Below are positions 1 through 5,710 of a stretch of DNA of 7,431 bases, in pieces; position 1 is the stretch's first letter; each line of letters starts with the position of its first letter. Below the pieces are notes generated by a model, which made no database searches, was not told the DNA's origin, and saw only the letters and a program-made list of their open reading frames with translations. Both the position numbers and the translations under genes were made by a program. Origin of the DNA: Candidatus Margulisiibacteriota bacterium (GTDB lineage Bacteria; Margulisbacteria; WOR-1; JAUWWO01); contig JAUWWO010000012.1 in assembly GCA_030616825.1 (NCBI GenBank), positions 1 through 7,431 of the forward strand, in the 5' to 3' direction.

Positions 1-756
1 AACCTCTTTTTTTAGCTCGATTAGTTTCAGTTGTCTCTCAGCCGACTGAGCCTGAAGCCGCTCCAGCTCTGCGCCTTTAACCAGCATTTCTACATTTGCC
101 TGCCGAATCTTCTCCTTTGCCTCCGCCTCACTGACGCTCGCGCTCTCCAACTTCTCCCTGTACCCATTAACCCTTTCCGCCCTTTGCGCAGCAAGTCGAG
201 TTAGCAGCCCTATGGAAAAGGCTGATGCCAAATAAAGCTCAAACATGCCTGTCATATAATCTACTAAATACTGCGTGTTTCTCCAATGAGCCTCGGGCAA
301 ATTAAAAAGAGGAAAATGGGGAATAAGTTTAAGATATTGCGAAACAGACATTCCCAGAACAATAATAAAAGAAAAGACTGCATAGACAAAACCAGCTGAA
401 AAACCGAAGATATATGCTGCCAAAAAAATTGCAAAAATTGGCATGAACAACCAAGTATTTTCAAGCCCGCCATGAAAATAAAGCACAAAAACAATAGCCA
501 AAATGTCAATTGACAGAGAAATATGAGTAATAAAGTCAACCGTTCTATTTCTTCTTATAGACCACTCTAGCAAGAATCCTGGCACCGCTGCTATAAATAC
601 CCCCAGATAAGCAACCGTGCCTTGCATTATAGTTGTAAGCCCGGTCAGATTTTCAAAAACATTAACCAGAAAAATAATCGTTAGGAGAAGCCACTTGATG
701 CGCAAGTAAAATCTTATGTTTTCAATTTTCACTCCTGCTGGCAGCGCTGCTATCAT
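1..756 (-). CDS. Membrane sensor-like protein with C-terminal coiled coil, partial (runs off left edge)
   Basis: An uninterrupted reading frame of 252 codons starts at ATG 756 and is still open at base 1, so the C-terminus is missing. Residues 1-185 are hydrophobic, with about six predicted membrane helices. From about residue 190 the chain becomes charged and heptad-like (E/K/R/Q-rich), a coiled coil reaching the window edge. Residues 95-102 read HGGLENTW, similar to the GGxxNPF quinone-site motif of RegB/PrrB histidine kinases, and 145-154 read IPHFPLFNLP. The start is firm: a purine-rich GGAGAGGGG lies 4-12 bases upstream, and the ATG overlaps the stop of the preceding gene as ATGA, indicating translational coupling. 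It is a paralogue of that gene; my hand alignment gives about 46 identities in 121 ungapped positions. A catalytic domain such as a histidine kinase may follow outside the window, but none is visible. The sensor role is inferred from fold and motif only. Confidence 0.85.
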   Translation of the reverse strand, partial: MIAALPAGVKIENIRFYLRIKWLLLTIIFLVNVFENLTGLTTIMQGTVAYLGVFIAAVPGFLLEWSIRRNRTVDFITHISLSIDILAIVFVLYFHGGLENTWLFMPIFAIFLAAYIFGFSAGFVYAVFSFIIVLGMSVSQYLKLIPHFPLFNLPEAHWRNTQYLVDYMTGMFELYLASAFSIGLLTRLAAQRAERVNGYREKLESASVSEAEAKEKIRQANVEMLVKGAELERLQAQSAERQLKLIELKKEV

Positions 757-1532
757 ACTCCCCTCTCCTTCTTCAACCTCTCGATTTCTTTTTCAGCATC
801 AGTTATCTCTGCCTCCCGATCTTCGATGATCTTGCGATTTCTTTCCACCTCAGCATTTTTCTCTTCTGTTAATTTCCCCGCCCGCTCGGTTTCAACCCTG
901 ACCACGCCTATCTTTGAGTAAGATTCTTCAAGTTTAGTGGCATACTCCTCAATTTTTACGTTTCTCCGATCAGTAAGCTTACTTAATGAGCCGATGGCAA
1001 TGGCCATTACAAAATTAAGTATAAAAATGCCAATTAGAGAGTCGATAAAATATCCAACATCTATCCAGTAGAGATTGGGCAAATTAAAAATTGGAAAATG
1101 AGGAATGATTCTCAAATATTCCAGAAGAAACACCCCCAAAAACATAAAAGAAGTATACGCTGCATAGGCAAGGCCAAATGCAATTCCAAAAACATAAGCA
1201 CCCATATAAGTCACAAAAGCAGGACCAAATGCCCAAGGACTTTCGAGGTTGCCATGAAAATAAATTCCAGCAATAATAACCGAGCTGTCAAATAAAAGAG
1301 AGAGGTGAGCGAGGATGGACCACCTCCCGCCCTTCTTAAAATACTCTCTCACAATCAACCCGATCACCAATACTATAATAAGTGCAATATAACCGTACAA
1401 AACACCAGCAATGGTTCGAGCTCCTATCAGGTTTTCAAAAGCAATAAACAGAAGACCTATTGCAACAACCCAAGGCTTGATGTCGAGGCAAAGTTTCATT
1501 TTACCGGTTTGACGTTCATCGAGATAAATCAT
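753..1532 (-). CDS. Multi-helix membrane protein with C-terminal coiled coil, no catalytic domain
   Basis: A complete protein of 259 residues. About six hydrophobic segments occupy residues 19-183. A soluble tail from about 186 to 259 is rich in E, K and R with heptad spacing, consistent with a parallel coiled coil. Residues 93-100 read HGNLESPW, in the position of the RegB-type GGxxNPF quinone motif between helices 3 and 4. Residues 143-152 read IPHFPIFNLP, the longest block shared with the downstream paralogue. The protein stops after the coiled coil, so it has no kinase, cyclase or methyl-accepting domain. The start at 1532 is supported by GAGGG six bases upstream; Met12 is an alternative without such support. 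The stop overlaps the next start (ATGA). It may be a sensory or scaffold subunit that pairs with the downstream paralogue through the coiled coils. That is inference; the family is not one I can name. Confidence 0.85.
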   Translation of the reverse strand: MIYLDERQTGKMKLCLDIKPWVVAIGLLFIAFENLIGARTIAGVLYGYIALIIVLVIGLIVREYFKKGGRWSILAHLSLLFDSSVIIAGIYFHGNLESPWAFGPAFVTYMGAYVFGIAFGLAYAAYTSFMFLGVFLLEYLRIIPHFPIFNLPNLYWIDVGYFIDSLIGIFILNFVMAIAIGSLSKLTDRRNVKIEEYATKLEESYSKIGVVRVETERAGKLTEEKNAEVERNRKIIEDREAEITDAEKEIERLKKERGV

Positions 1533-1585
1533 TTTATGCCCTCATCTAATATCTGTATTTTATCTAACCTCTTTTTATGTTTCAT
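1529..1585 (-). CDS. Possible 18-residue leader ORF overlapping the membrane-protein start
   Basis: ATG at 1585 opens an 18-codon frame, MKHKKRLDKIQILDEGIK, whose TGA overlaps the next gene's ATG (ATGA at 1532-1529). GGGG lies seven bases before its ATG. Its last codons contain the ribosome-binding site of the downstream gene, the arrangement expected of translational coupling. The peptide is basic and has no recognisable domain. The ATG is also directly joined to a perfect TATAAT. If that hexamer is the -10 box, transcription would begin inside this ORF and it would not be translated from that promoter. The two readings compete, and chance is possible at this length. Confidence 0.28.
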   Translation of the reverse strand: MKHKKRLDKIQILDEGIK

Positions 1586-1589
1586 TATA
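1584..1589 (-). promoter_or_regulatory. Possible -10 box (TATAAT) for the tandem membrane-protein genes
   Basis: A perfect TATAAT sits in the 85-base gap between the permease stop and the first membrane-protein start. It would give a 5' leader of roughly 45 bases that includes the GAGGG ribosome-binding site. No convincing -35 hexamer is found 16-18 bases further upstream, so a separate promoter here is only a possibility; read-through from the permease operon is the alternative. Confidence 0.25.
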
Positions 1590-1617
1590 ACACCCCAAAT
1601 TACATAGATATAAGGAA

Positions 1618-2556
1618 TCAGAATATAATATTAAAAAGATATCCAGCCAGTATTATTCCTATGCCCACAATCGCATAGAAGAGAGCAAGAACTCTTATCT
1701 TCATCACGCTTTTAAGCAGAATTGCTTCCGGGGCCGAGAGGCCAGCAACCGCCATCATAAAAGCTAATGCTGTACCGATCGCTATACCCTTTTGGGTAAA
1801 TGCAAATATAACAGGCACCAAGGTAGAACATCCCGCGTAGATCGGGATGCCAATAATCACCGCCATAGGCACAGCCAAAATACTTTCCGATTTTATATAT
1901 CGCATAATAAGTTCAGCTGGAACATACCCATGGATAAATGCGCCTATTGCCACACCTATTACGATAAAGATAAATATGCGTCTGATGATAGTTGCGGTTT
2001 CTTGAACGGCGTATTCAATCTTCCCTCCTATGGTTTTTGGCATATAGTCTTCGCCCGCCTCAAGATCAAGGTTTATTATATCGCCTTCAAGCTTGAATCG
2101 GCCGAGCACCATTCCCGCAGCCACCCCAAGGACGATACCAAAGAGAGCATAAATCACAGCCATTTTGAATCCAAAAGTGCCTAGAAGAAGAACAAAAACA
2201 ATCTCATTTACTAAGGGAGAAGTTATGAGAAATGAAAATGCTACCCCTATAGGAACTCCTGCTTCAAGAAATCCTATGAAAAGAGGAACAGAAGAGCAAG
2301 AACAAAAGGGAGAAATAGCGCCAAAAAACGAAGCGATCAGGTTGCTTACGCCAAATCTTTCCCTTGAGAGAAGTTTCTTTATTTTTTCTGGGGCAAAATA
2401 GGTGCGCATAAAACTAATAGCAAAAACAATGAATAAAATAGAGAAGAAAATCTTAAGGATATCATAGATAAAAAAGTTTATACTTTGGCTAAGTTGAGAA
2501 GTCTGATCTAGCTTAAAAAGATTATACATTAGAAAATCAGCAATATACTGAAACAT
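1618..2556 (-). CDS. ArsP/UPF0718-family permease (PF03773)
   Basis: An integral membrane protein of 312 residues with about eight hydrophobic helices in two halves. The first half holds SPFCSCSSVPLF (Cys85 and Cys87), followed by GFLEAGVPIG and TSPLVNE. The second half repeats the pattern with YAGCSTLVPV (Cys243) and SAPEAILLKSVMK. These are hallmarks of the ArsP_1/DUF318 permease family, whose characterised member in Campylobacter exports trivalent organoarsenicals; most members have unknown substrates. I prefer ATG 2556, which overlaps the zinc-ribbon stop as TAATG and has AAGGAG 11 bases upstream. A GTG at 2568 would extend the frame by four residues, but its first base is part of that same AAGGAG. 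It is the last gene of the rubrerythrin operon. Paired cysteines in membrane segments suggest a thiol, metalloid or soft-metal substrate, but arsenic export is not shown, and no ArsR-type regulator is present in the window. Confidence 0.88.
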   Translation of the reverse strand: MFQYIADFLMYNLFKLDQTSQLSQSINFFIYDILKIFFSILFIVFAISFMRTYFAPEKIKKLLSRERFGVSNLIASFFGAISPFCSCSSVPLFIGFLEAGVPIGVAFSFLITSPLVNEIVFVLLLGTFGFKMAVIYALFGIVLGVAAGMVLGRFKLEGDIINLDLEAGEDYMPKTIGGKIEYAVQETATIIRRIFIFIVIGVAIGAFIHGYVPAELIMRYIKSESILAVPMAVIIGIPIYAGCSTLVPVIFAFTQKGIAIGTALAFMMAVAGLSAPEAILLKSVMKIRVLALFYAIVGIGIILAGYLFNIIF

Positions 2557-2756
2557 TAACTGCAGCACTCCTTATTACAACTACACCCTTTGCCCTTTTT
2601 AAAGAAAACCCCTAACGAAAATTTCTGCTTTACATTAGTAGATTTGCACTTTGGGCAGAAGAATTTCTTTGGATCCTTCTCTTCTTTCTCTTTCAACGCA
2701 GCTTCTATCTCAAATTTATTTTTGCAATCGGAACAAAAATACTTATAGACTGGCAT
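2556..2756 (-). CDS. FmdB-type zinc-ribbon protein with cysteine-rich tail
   Basis: A small protein of 66 residues. It opens MPVYKYFCSDC, typical of FmdB/CxxC zinc ribbons (PF09723 type), with zinc ligands Cys8 and Cys11, and Cys34 and Cys37 in FCPKC. A Lys/Glu-rich insert separates the two knuckles. The final stretch, GKGCSCNKECCS, adds four cysteines (58, 60, 64, 65) outside the ribbon, which could bind a second metal or form disulfides. The start is set to ATG 2756. AAGGGGG ends six bases before it, whereas an in-frame ATG at 2762 lies immediately against that sequence, too close for initiation. The stop overlaps the permease start as TAATG, so the two products are probably made in step. 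A regulatory or metal-handling partner role for the permease is inference; no DNA-binding activity is evident. Confidence 0.82.
   Translation of the reverse strand: MPVYKYFCSDCKNKFEIEAALKEKEEKDPKKFFCPKCKSTNVKQKFSLGVFFKKGKGCSCNKECCS
2568..2573 (-). promoter_or_regulatory. Ribosome-binding site that sets the permease start
   Basis: AAGGAG lies inside the end of the zinc-ribbon gene, 11 bases before ATG 2556. Its last G is the first base of the competing GTG at 2568, so the GTG start is unlikely. Confidence 0.55.
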
Positions 2757-2762
2757 ATTCAT

Positions 2763-2769
2763 CCCCCTT
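2763..2769 (-). promoter_or_regulatory. Ribosome-binding site that sets the zinc-ribbon start
   Basis: AAGGGGG directly touches the in-frame ATG at 2762 but stands six bases before the ATG at 2756. The second spacing is the workable one, and it also gives the family-typical MPxYxYxC amino terminus. Confidence 0.6.
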
Positions 2770-2803
2770 CTGAATTCGCTAGATCAAGCAAGCTTGTTTG
2801 TTC

Positions 2804-3709
2804 CTAATGTGTAGATAAATATTTAAAAGCAGCAAGCGATGCCTTGGCTCCCTCACCTGCGGCAATTATGATTTGTTTTTCAGGCACATTGGTTACATCC
2901 CCGGCCGCAAAAACCCCCTGCTCTGACGTCTCCGCAGCACAGTTTACCATAATTTCCCTAAATTTATTCTTCTCCACAAAATCGATGAACTCAGAATTTG
3001 GAATCAGGCCAATCTCGATAAAAACTCCCTCCAAGGGGATCTCTCGCGTCTTGCCCTTAGTTTCAAGCTTAATTCCCTTCACAAACTTATCCCCAATGAC
3101 CTCTAAGGTTTTCGTGCTGTTTAAAATCTCAACTTTAGGAGAAGCAATTGCTTTTTCTTGCATCACAGGGTCTCCTGAAAGTTTTTCCATGATATTAATT
3201 AAATAGACCTTCGAAGCTATCCTCACCATCTGTAGCACTGCATCAAGAGCGGAATTTCCTCCGCCAACCACCGCCACCGCCTTACCCTGAAAAAGTGGCC
3301 CATCGCAGGTCGCGCAGTACGTAACACCATGATTCTTAAATTCAGTTTCTCCTGGAACGTTTAACATCCGTGGTCGTTTCCCTGAAGTAACAATAATTGT
3401 CCTGGAAGAAAAGCTTTCCTCTTTAGAAGTCTTGACTCTAAAATTATTCCCGTCTTTTTCAACTTTAGCGACCTCTACCCCTTCAAGCAGTTCAAAATTA
3501 AAGTTTTGAAGATGTTCTTTGAACTTTATAGCTAATTCCGGTCCAGTGACAAATTGATATCCCGTGTAGTTTTCAACATCACCAGATATCGCTGCTTGTC
3601 CGCCAATATCCTTGGTGATGACTGAAAAGTCCAGCTTCTTGCGAGCAGCATAAATAGCCGCAGTAATCCCTGCAGGTCCTGCTCCAATTATGATTAAATC
3701 CTTCAACAC
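2804..3709 (-). CDS. trxB: Thioredoxin-reductase-like flavoprotein (TrxB/AhpF type)
   Basis: An FAD- and NAD(P)H-binding disulfide reductase of about 300 residues, the usual TrxB length. Numbering from the longest frame (TTG 3712), the FAD dinucleotide motif GAGPAG is at 10-15. The redox-active CATC has Cys133 and Cys136, the nicotinamide-nucleotide motif GGGNSALDA is at 150-158, and the FAD-binding GDVTNVPEKQ is at 271-280. GGGNS, the end AAGDVTNVPEKQIIIAAGEG and the absence of the HRRxxxR arginines that select NADPH in classic TrxB resemble the reductase domain of AhpF, so NADH use is possible. The AhpF N-terminal thioredoxin-like domains are absent. No ATG is available: TTG 3712, GTG 3709 and TTG 3706 follow AAAAGGA, and GTG or the second TTG have the better spacing. 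It follows the rubrerythrin gene by about 16 bases. No thioredoxin partner is encoded in the window. Confidence 0.9.
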   Translation of the reverse strand: MLKDLIIIGAGPAGITAAIYAARKKLDFSVITKDIGGQAAISGDVENYTGYQFVTGPELAIKFKEHLQNFNFELLEGVEVAKVEKDGNNFRVKTSKEESFSSRTIIVTSGKRPRMLNVPGETEFKNHGVTYCATCDGPLFQGKAVAVVGGGNSALDAVLQMVRIASKVYLINIMEKLSGDPVMQEKAIASPKVEILNSTKTLEVIGDKFVKGIKLETKGKTREIPLEGVFIEIGLIPNSEFIDFVEKNKFREIMVNCAAETSEQGVFAAGDVTNVPEKQIIIAAGEGAKASLAAFKYLSTH

Positions 3710-3725
3710 CAAATCCTTTTGCCTA

Positions 3726-4253
3726 TTATCCTTCTACAATCCATCTTTCCTTTTGTTTAAACCACTCGGAAGGATTGTTGAGATATTGCAAAGTCTCCTG
3801 AAGAAGCTCATAGTGTGTGTTCTCTTCGCCCATCAAGAATTCAAAAAACTTTTTGGCTTGAGGATCACTGGCCTCACCAGCAAGCTTTTTATAAAGATCA
3901 TAAGACTGCCTCTCAAGCCCCATTGCAACCTCATAAGCTTTCTCAAGATCTGTATCAGCTTTTACCTTGGCCTGGAGTTCTGCCTTGAGCTTATCCATTA
4001 TGGAACCGATATAATCTTTTTTGCTTTTCGAATTTATGCTCTCAATTGCTTTGCTTAAATCCGAAATTTCCCCCGAAATTTTCTTATCAAATTCCTCTAT
4101 GGCCTTGATATGATCAAGTTCCTTTGCCGCTATAGCTTCCAAAGTTACCTTCCCAAGCTTATTCGAGGTCTTTTTTGCGGCTTCTATATAAATATCATAA
4201 CCTTTTTTCTCCATATCGATAGCCCTTTTTAATGCCTCTGTTAGATTCTCCAT
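3726..4253 (-). CDS. Rubrerythrin-type ferritin-like diiron protein
   Basis: A four-helix ferritin-like protein of 175 residues with two E...ExxH half-sites: Glu15 with Glu45-x-x-His48, and Glu114 with Glu144-x-x-His147. These are the expected carboxylate and histidine ligands of a diiron centre, as in rubrerythrins (COG1633 type). There is no C-terminal rubredoxin domain (no CxxC pairs), so electrons must come from a separate partner. Family members reduce hydrogen peroxide or manage oxygen and iron stress in the cytoplasm of anaerobes. ATG 4253 is supported by GGGAGGA eight bases upstream. It is the first gene of the minus-strand operon, with a promoter about 45 bases upstream. The next gene, a thioredoxin-reductase-like flavoprotein, is a plausible source of reducing power, but that link is inferred from adjacency only. 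Confidence 0.88.
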   Translation of the reverse strand: MENLTEALKRAIDMEKKGYDIYIEAAKKTSNKLGKVTLEAIAAKELDHIKAIEEFDKKISGEISDLSKAIESINSKSKKDYIGSIMDKLKAELQAKVKADTDLEKAYEVAMGLERQSYDLYKKLAGEASDPQAKKFFEFLMGEENTHYELLQETLQYLNNPSEWFKQKERWIVEG

Positions 4254-4281
4254 ATCTTAGTCCTCCCTTTTTATTTTTAAA

Positions 4282-4291
4282 AAGATATCTT
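4282..4291. repeat. 10-bp perfect palindrome at the predicted transcription start
   Basis: AAGATATCTT is a perfect inverted repeat lying at the start predicted from the TATAAT at 4298-4303. It could be half of an operator or simply AT-rich sequence. It does not match a Fur or PerR box that I know. Confidence 0.2.
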
Positions 4292-4297
4292 CAGGAA

Positions 4298-4326
4298 ATT
4301 ATATAATACCCTACTACGCTCCACAA
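4298..4326 (-). promoter_or_regulatory. Probable sigma-70 promoter of the rubrerythrin operon
   Basis: TTGTGG (4321-4326) and a perfect TATAAT (4298-4303) are separated by 17 bases in the gap between ccdA and the rubrerythrin gene. Transcription would start near 4291, giving a leader of about 38 bases that holds GGGAGGA. Confidence 0.5.
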
Positions 4327-4354
4327 GCCAGCTTTAACCACGCCCATTTAACTT

Positions 4355-5083
4355 TCAAATCCCTTTAAATTCAAACAGATTAATCAGATAATCCATAACG
4401 AATTGAAAATAATTTGTTAACAATAGCAGCCCAACCAAGATTAGAAAGACACCGCTTGCTATACTAACTGATCCCATATATTTTTCGATCCTTTTAAAAT
4501 AAACTAAGGCCGAATTCACGCCTAAAGAGGTTATAAAAAATGGAATAGCTAGTCCTAAAGAATAGAAAATTAGAAGCAAAATCCCGTAGCCCAGAGTTTC
4601 AGCGGCACTCGCTAAAATGAGGATTGACCCCAGTATTGGGCCAGCACATGATGTCCAGGCTGCAGCAAAGGTTGCCCCCAGGACAACAGAACCTAAATAG
4701 CCAGTGGGTTTTGATTTTAGATGGAATCTTCGCTCGAGGCTTAAAAACGGTAGTTTAAAGATCCCCATTATGTATAATCCCAGAATTATAATTATAGCCC
4801 CACCAATTATCCTGACTGCATCTCTATATTGAAAAAGAAGCTTCCCAAGTAAGCTTGCCATTGCCCCCAGGGATATGAACACAAAAGAAAAACCAAGGAT
4901 GAACAGTAAGGAATTGATAATCGTTAGTTTTCTGATCTCTATCTGTTTCGTGCTCTCAGAATAGTCTTTAAATGTTACTCCCGTAATATATAAAATATAA
5001 GATGGCAGTATTGGAAGAACACAAGGAGAGAAAAAAGTAAGAACTCCGGCAATAAAAGCAATATATATGGATAAATTTATCAT
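4355..5083 (-). CDS. ccdA: CcdA-type transmembrane thiol-disulfide transporter
   Basis: A membrane protein of 242 residues with six predicted helices, matching the stand-alone CcdA length and the central domain of DsbD. The redox cysteines are Cys21 in FFSPCVLPILPSY (helix 1) and Cys146 in AAWTSCAGPILGS (helix 4), each beside the prolines that are characteristic of the family. CcdA passes electrons from cytoplasmic thioredoxin to exported thioredoxin-fold proteins, used in cytochrome c maturation or disulfide repair. It starts two bases after the stop of the TlpA-like gene, with AGGA six bases before ATG 5083, so the two form an operon and the TlpA-like protein is the likely partner. No cytochrome c or haem-lyase gene is visible. 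About 100 bases separate it from the rubrerythrin gene downstream, without a recognisable terminator. Confidence 0.93.
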   Translation of the reverse strand: MINLSIYIAFIAGVLTFFSPCVLPILPSYILYITGVTFKDYSESTKQIEIRKLTIINSLLFILGFSFVFISLGAMASLLGKLLFQYRDAVRIIGGAIIIILGLYIMGIFKLPFLSLERRFHLKSKPTGYLGSVVLGATFAAAWTSCAGPILGSILILASAAETLGYGILLLIFYSLGLAIPFFITSLGVNSALVYFKRIEKYMGSVSIASGVFLILVGLLLLTNYFQFVMDYLINLFEFKGI

Positions 5084-5085
5084 TC

Positions 5086-5616
5086 TTATTCCTGAATTAG
5101 CTTTCTAAACTCCGCAATAACTGACTTTTGAACCCAATCACGTGGGCCAATAACCTTACTTAATATCATACCATTCTTATCAATGATAAAGGTAGTAGGA
5201 ATCCATAGGATCCCGTATTGGGAAGCGACTTCGCGCCTAGGATCAAGAAGGACTTTAAAGGTATACCCATTCTCTTGTATAAACTTTTTAACTAACGAAC
5301 TTTCTCTTTTATCAATGCTCACAGCCAGAATCTCAAAAGCTTCTCCTTTAAGCTCATTGTAAAGTCGTTGCATATATGGCATCTGATCCCGGCAAGAGGA
5401 ACACCCCACCCGCCAGAAGTTTAAAAGTACAATCTTGCCTAAGTAATTGGACAGCGAAACAACGTTACCATCCAAGTCTAGCAATGAAAAATCGATCGCA
5501 GGACTCATTTGTTCAGGACGAATCTCCAAGTTGGGCCTTCTGCTCATAGCCAGTGCAGCATCTGACAGCAGAAGAGATATTAAAACAAAACTGATGATAA
5601 GCAATTTGATTCTCAT
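5086..5616 (-). CDS. Exported TlpA/ResA-like thioredoxin-fold protein
   Basis: A protein of 176 residues. Residues 1-23 form a signal peptide: basic MRIK, a hydrophobic core, then ALA before Met24. There is no lipobox cysteine. The mature part has the AhpC/TSA-Redoxin layout of TlpA and ResA: the substrate-side segment IDFSLLDLDG at 41-50, the active site Cys72-Ser-Ser-Cys75 after NFWRVG, and the cis-proline Pro140 in GILWIPTTF. The residue before the first cysteine is Gly rather than the usual Trp (GCSSC instead of WCxxC), which may shift its redox potential. It would act outside the cytoplasmic membrane as a thiol reductant fed by the CcdA encoded next. ATG 5616 has GAGGA ten bases upstream and a strong-looking promoter. 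Substrates could be apocytochrome c or other secreted cysteine proteins; neither is shown here. Confidence 0.9.
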   Translation of the reverse strand: MRIKLLIISFVLISLLLSDAALAMSRRPNLEIRPEQMSPAIDFSLLDLDGNVVSLSNYLGKIVLLNFWRVGCSSCRDQMPYMQRLYNELKGEAFEILAVSIDKRESSLVKKFIQENGYTFKVLLDPRREVASQYGILWIPTTFIIDKNGMILSKVIGPRDWVQKSVIAEFRKLIQE

Positions 5617-5639
5617 AAAATCACAATCCTCTTTTCAGA

Positions 5640-5667
5640 ATTATACATTAATACGCTTTTTTGTCGA
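5640..5667 (-). promoter_or_regulatory. Strong-looking sigma-70 promoter of tlpA-like/ccdA operon
   Basis: TCGACA (5662-5667, five of six consensus bases) and a perfect TATAAT (5640-5645) are separated by 16 bases. The start near 5633 gives a leader of about 17 bases containing GAGGA. It faces away from the acetyltransferase gene. Confidence 0.6.
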
Positions 5668-5680
5668 GAGTCTTAGAAAC

Positions 5681-5710
5681 TTGCTCTTTACCTCTATCTC
5701 CTGCTAAAAT
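5681..5710 (+). promoter_or_regulatory. Possible promoter of the GNAT gene
   Basis: TTGCTC (5681-5686) and TAAAAT (5705-5710) are 18 bases apart on the plus strand. A start near 5717 would leave ATG 5709 untranscribed and put ATG 5721 almost at the 5' end, fitting the lack of a ribosome-binding site. The hexamers are imperfect. Confidence 0.25.

Noticed and set aside
264..539. Hydrophobic 91-codon minus-strand ORF
   Set aside because: It lies in another frame of the partial membrane-protein gene that is open from 756 to 1; the in-frame product aligns without gaps to its paralogue, so this one is a shadow.
1098..1607. Two plus-strand ORFs opposite the complete membrane protein
   Set aside because: They are antisense to a well-supported gene and their products have low-complexity, unfamily-like composition.
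1792..2401. Plus-strand ORFs opposite the permease
   Set aside because: Antisense shadows; the minus-strand frame carries clear ArsP-family motifs.
2764..2803. Imperfect inverted repeat around AAGCTT between the reductase and zinc-ribbon genes
   Set aside because: The arms have no workable loop and no T tract follows, so it is not a credible terminator.
2844..3206. Plus-strand ORF opposite the thioredoxin-reductase-like gene
   Set aside because: Antisense shadow of conserved flavoprotein sequence.
3690..4058. Plus-strand ORF across the reductase/rubrerythrin junction
   Set aside because: Antisense to two supported genes, with no domain or ribosome-binding site.
5447..5707. Plus-strand ORF opposite the start of the TlpA-like gene
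   Set aside because: It overlaps a signal peptide and a strong promoter on the other strand, and its product shows no recognisable features.
5661..5708. Upstream TTG extension of the GNAT gene
   Set aside because: It lacks a ribosome-binding site, adds a stretch atypical of GNAT proteins and overlaps the opposing promoter.
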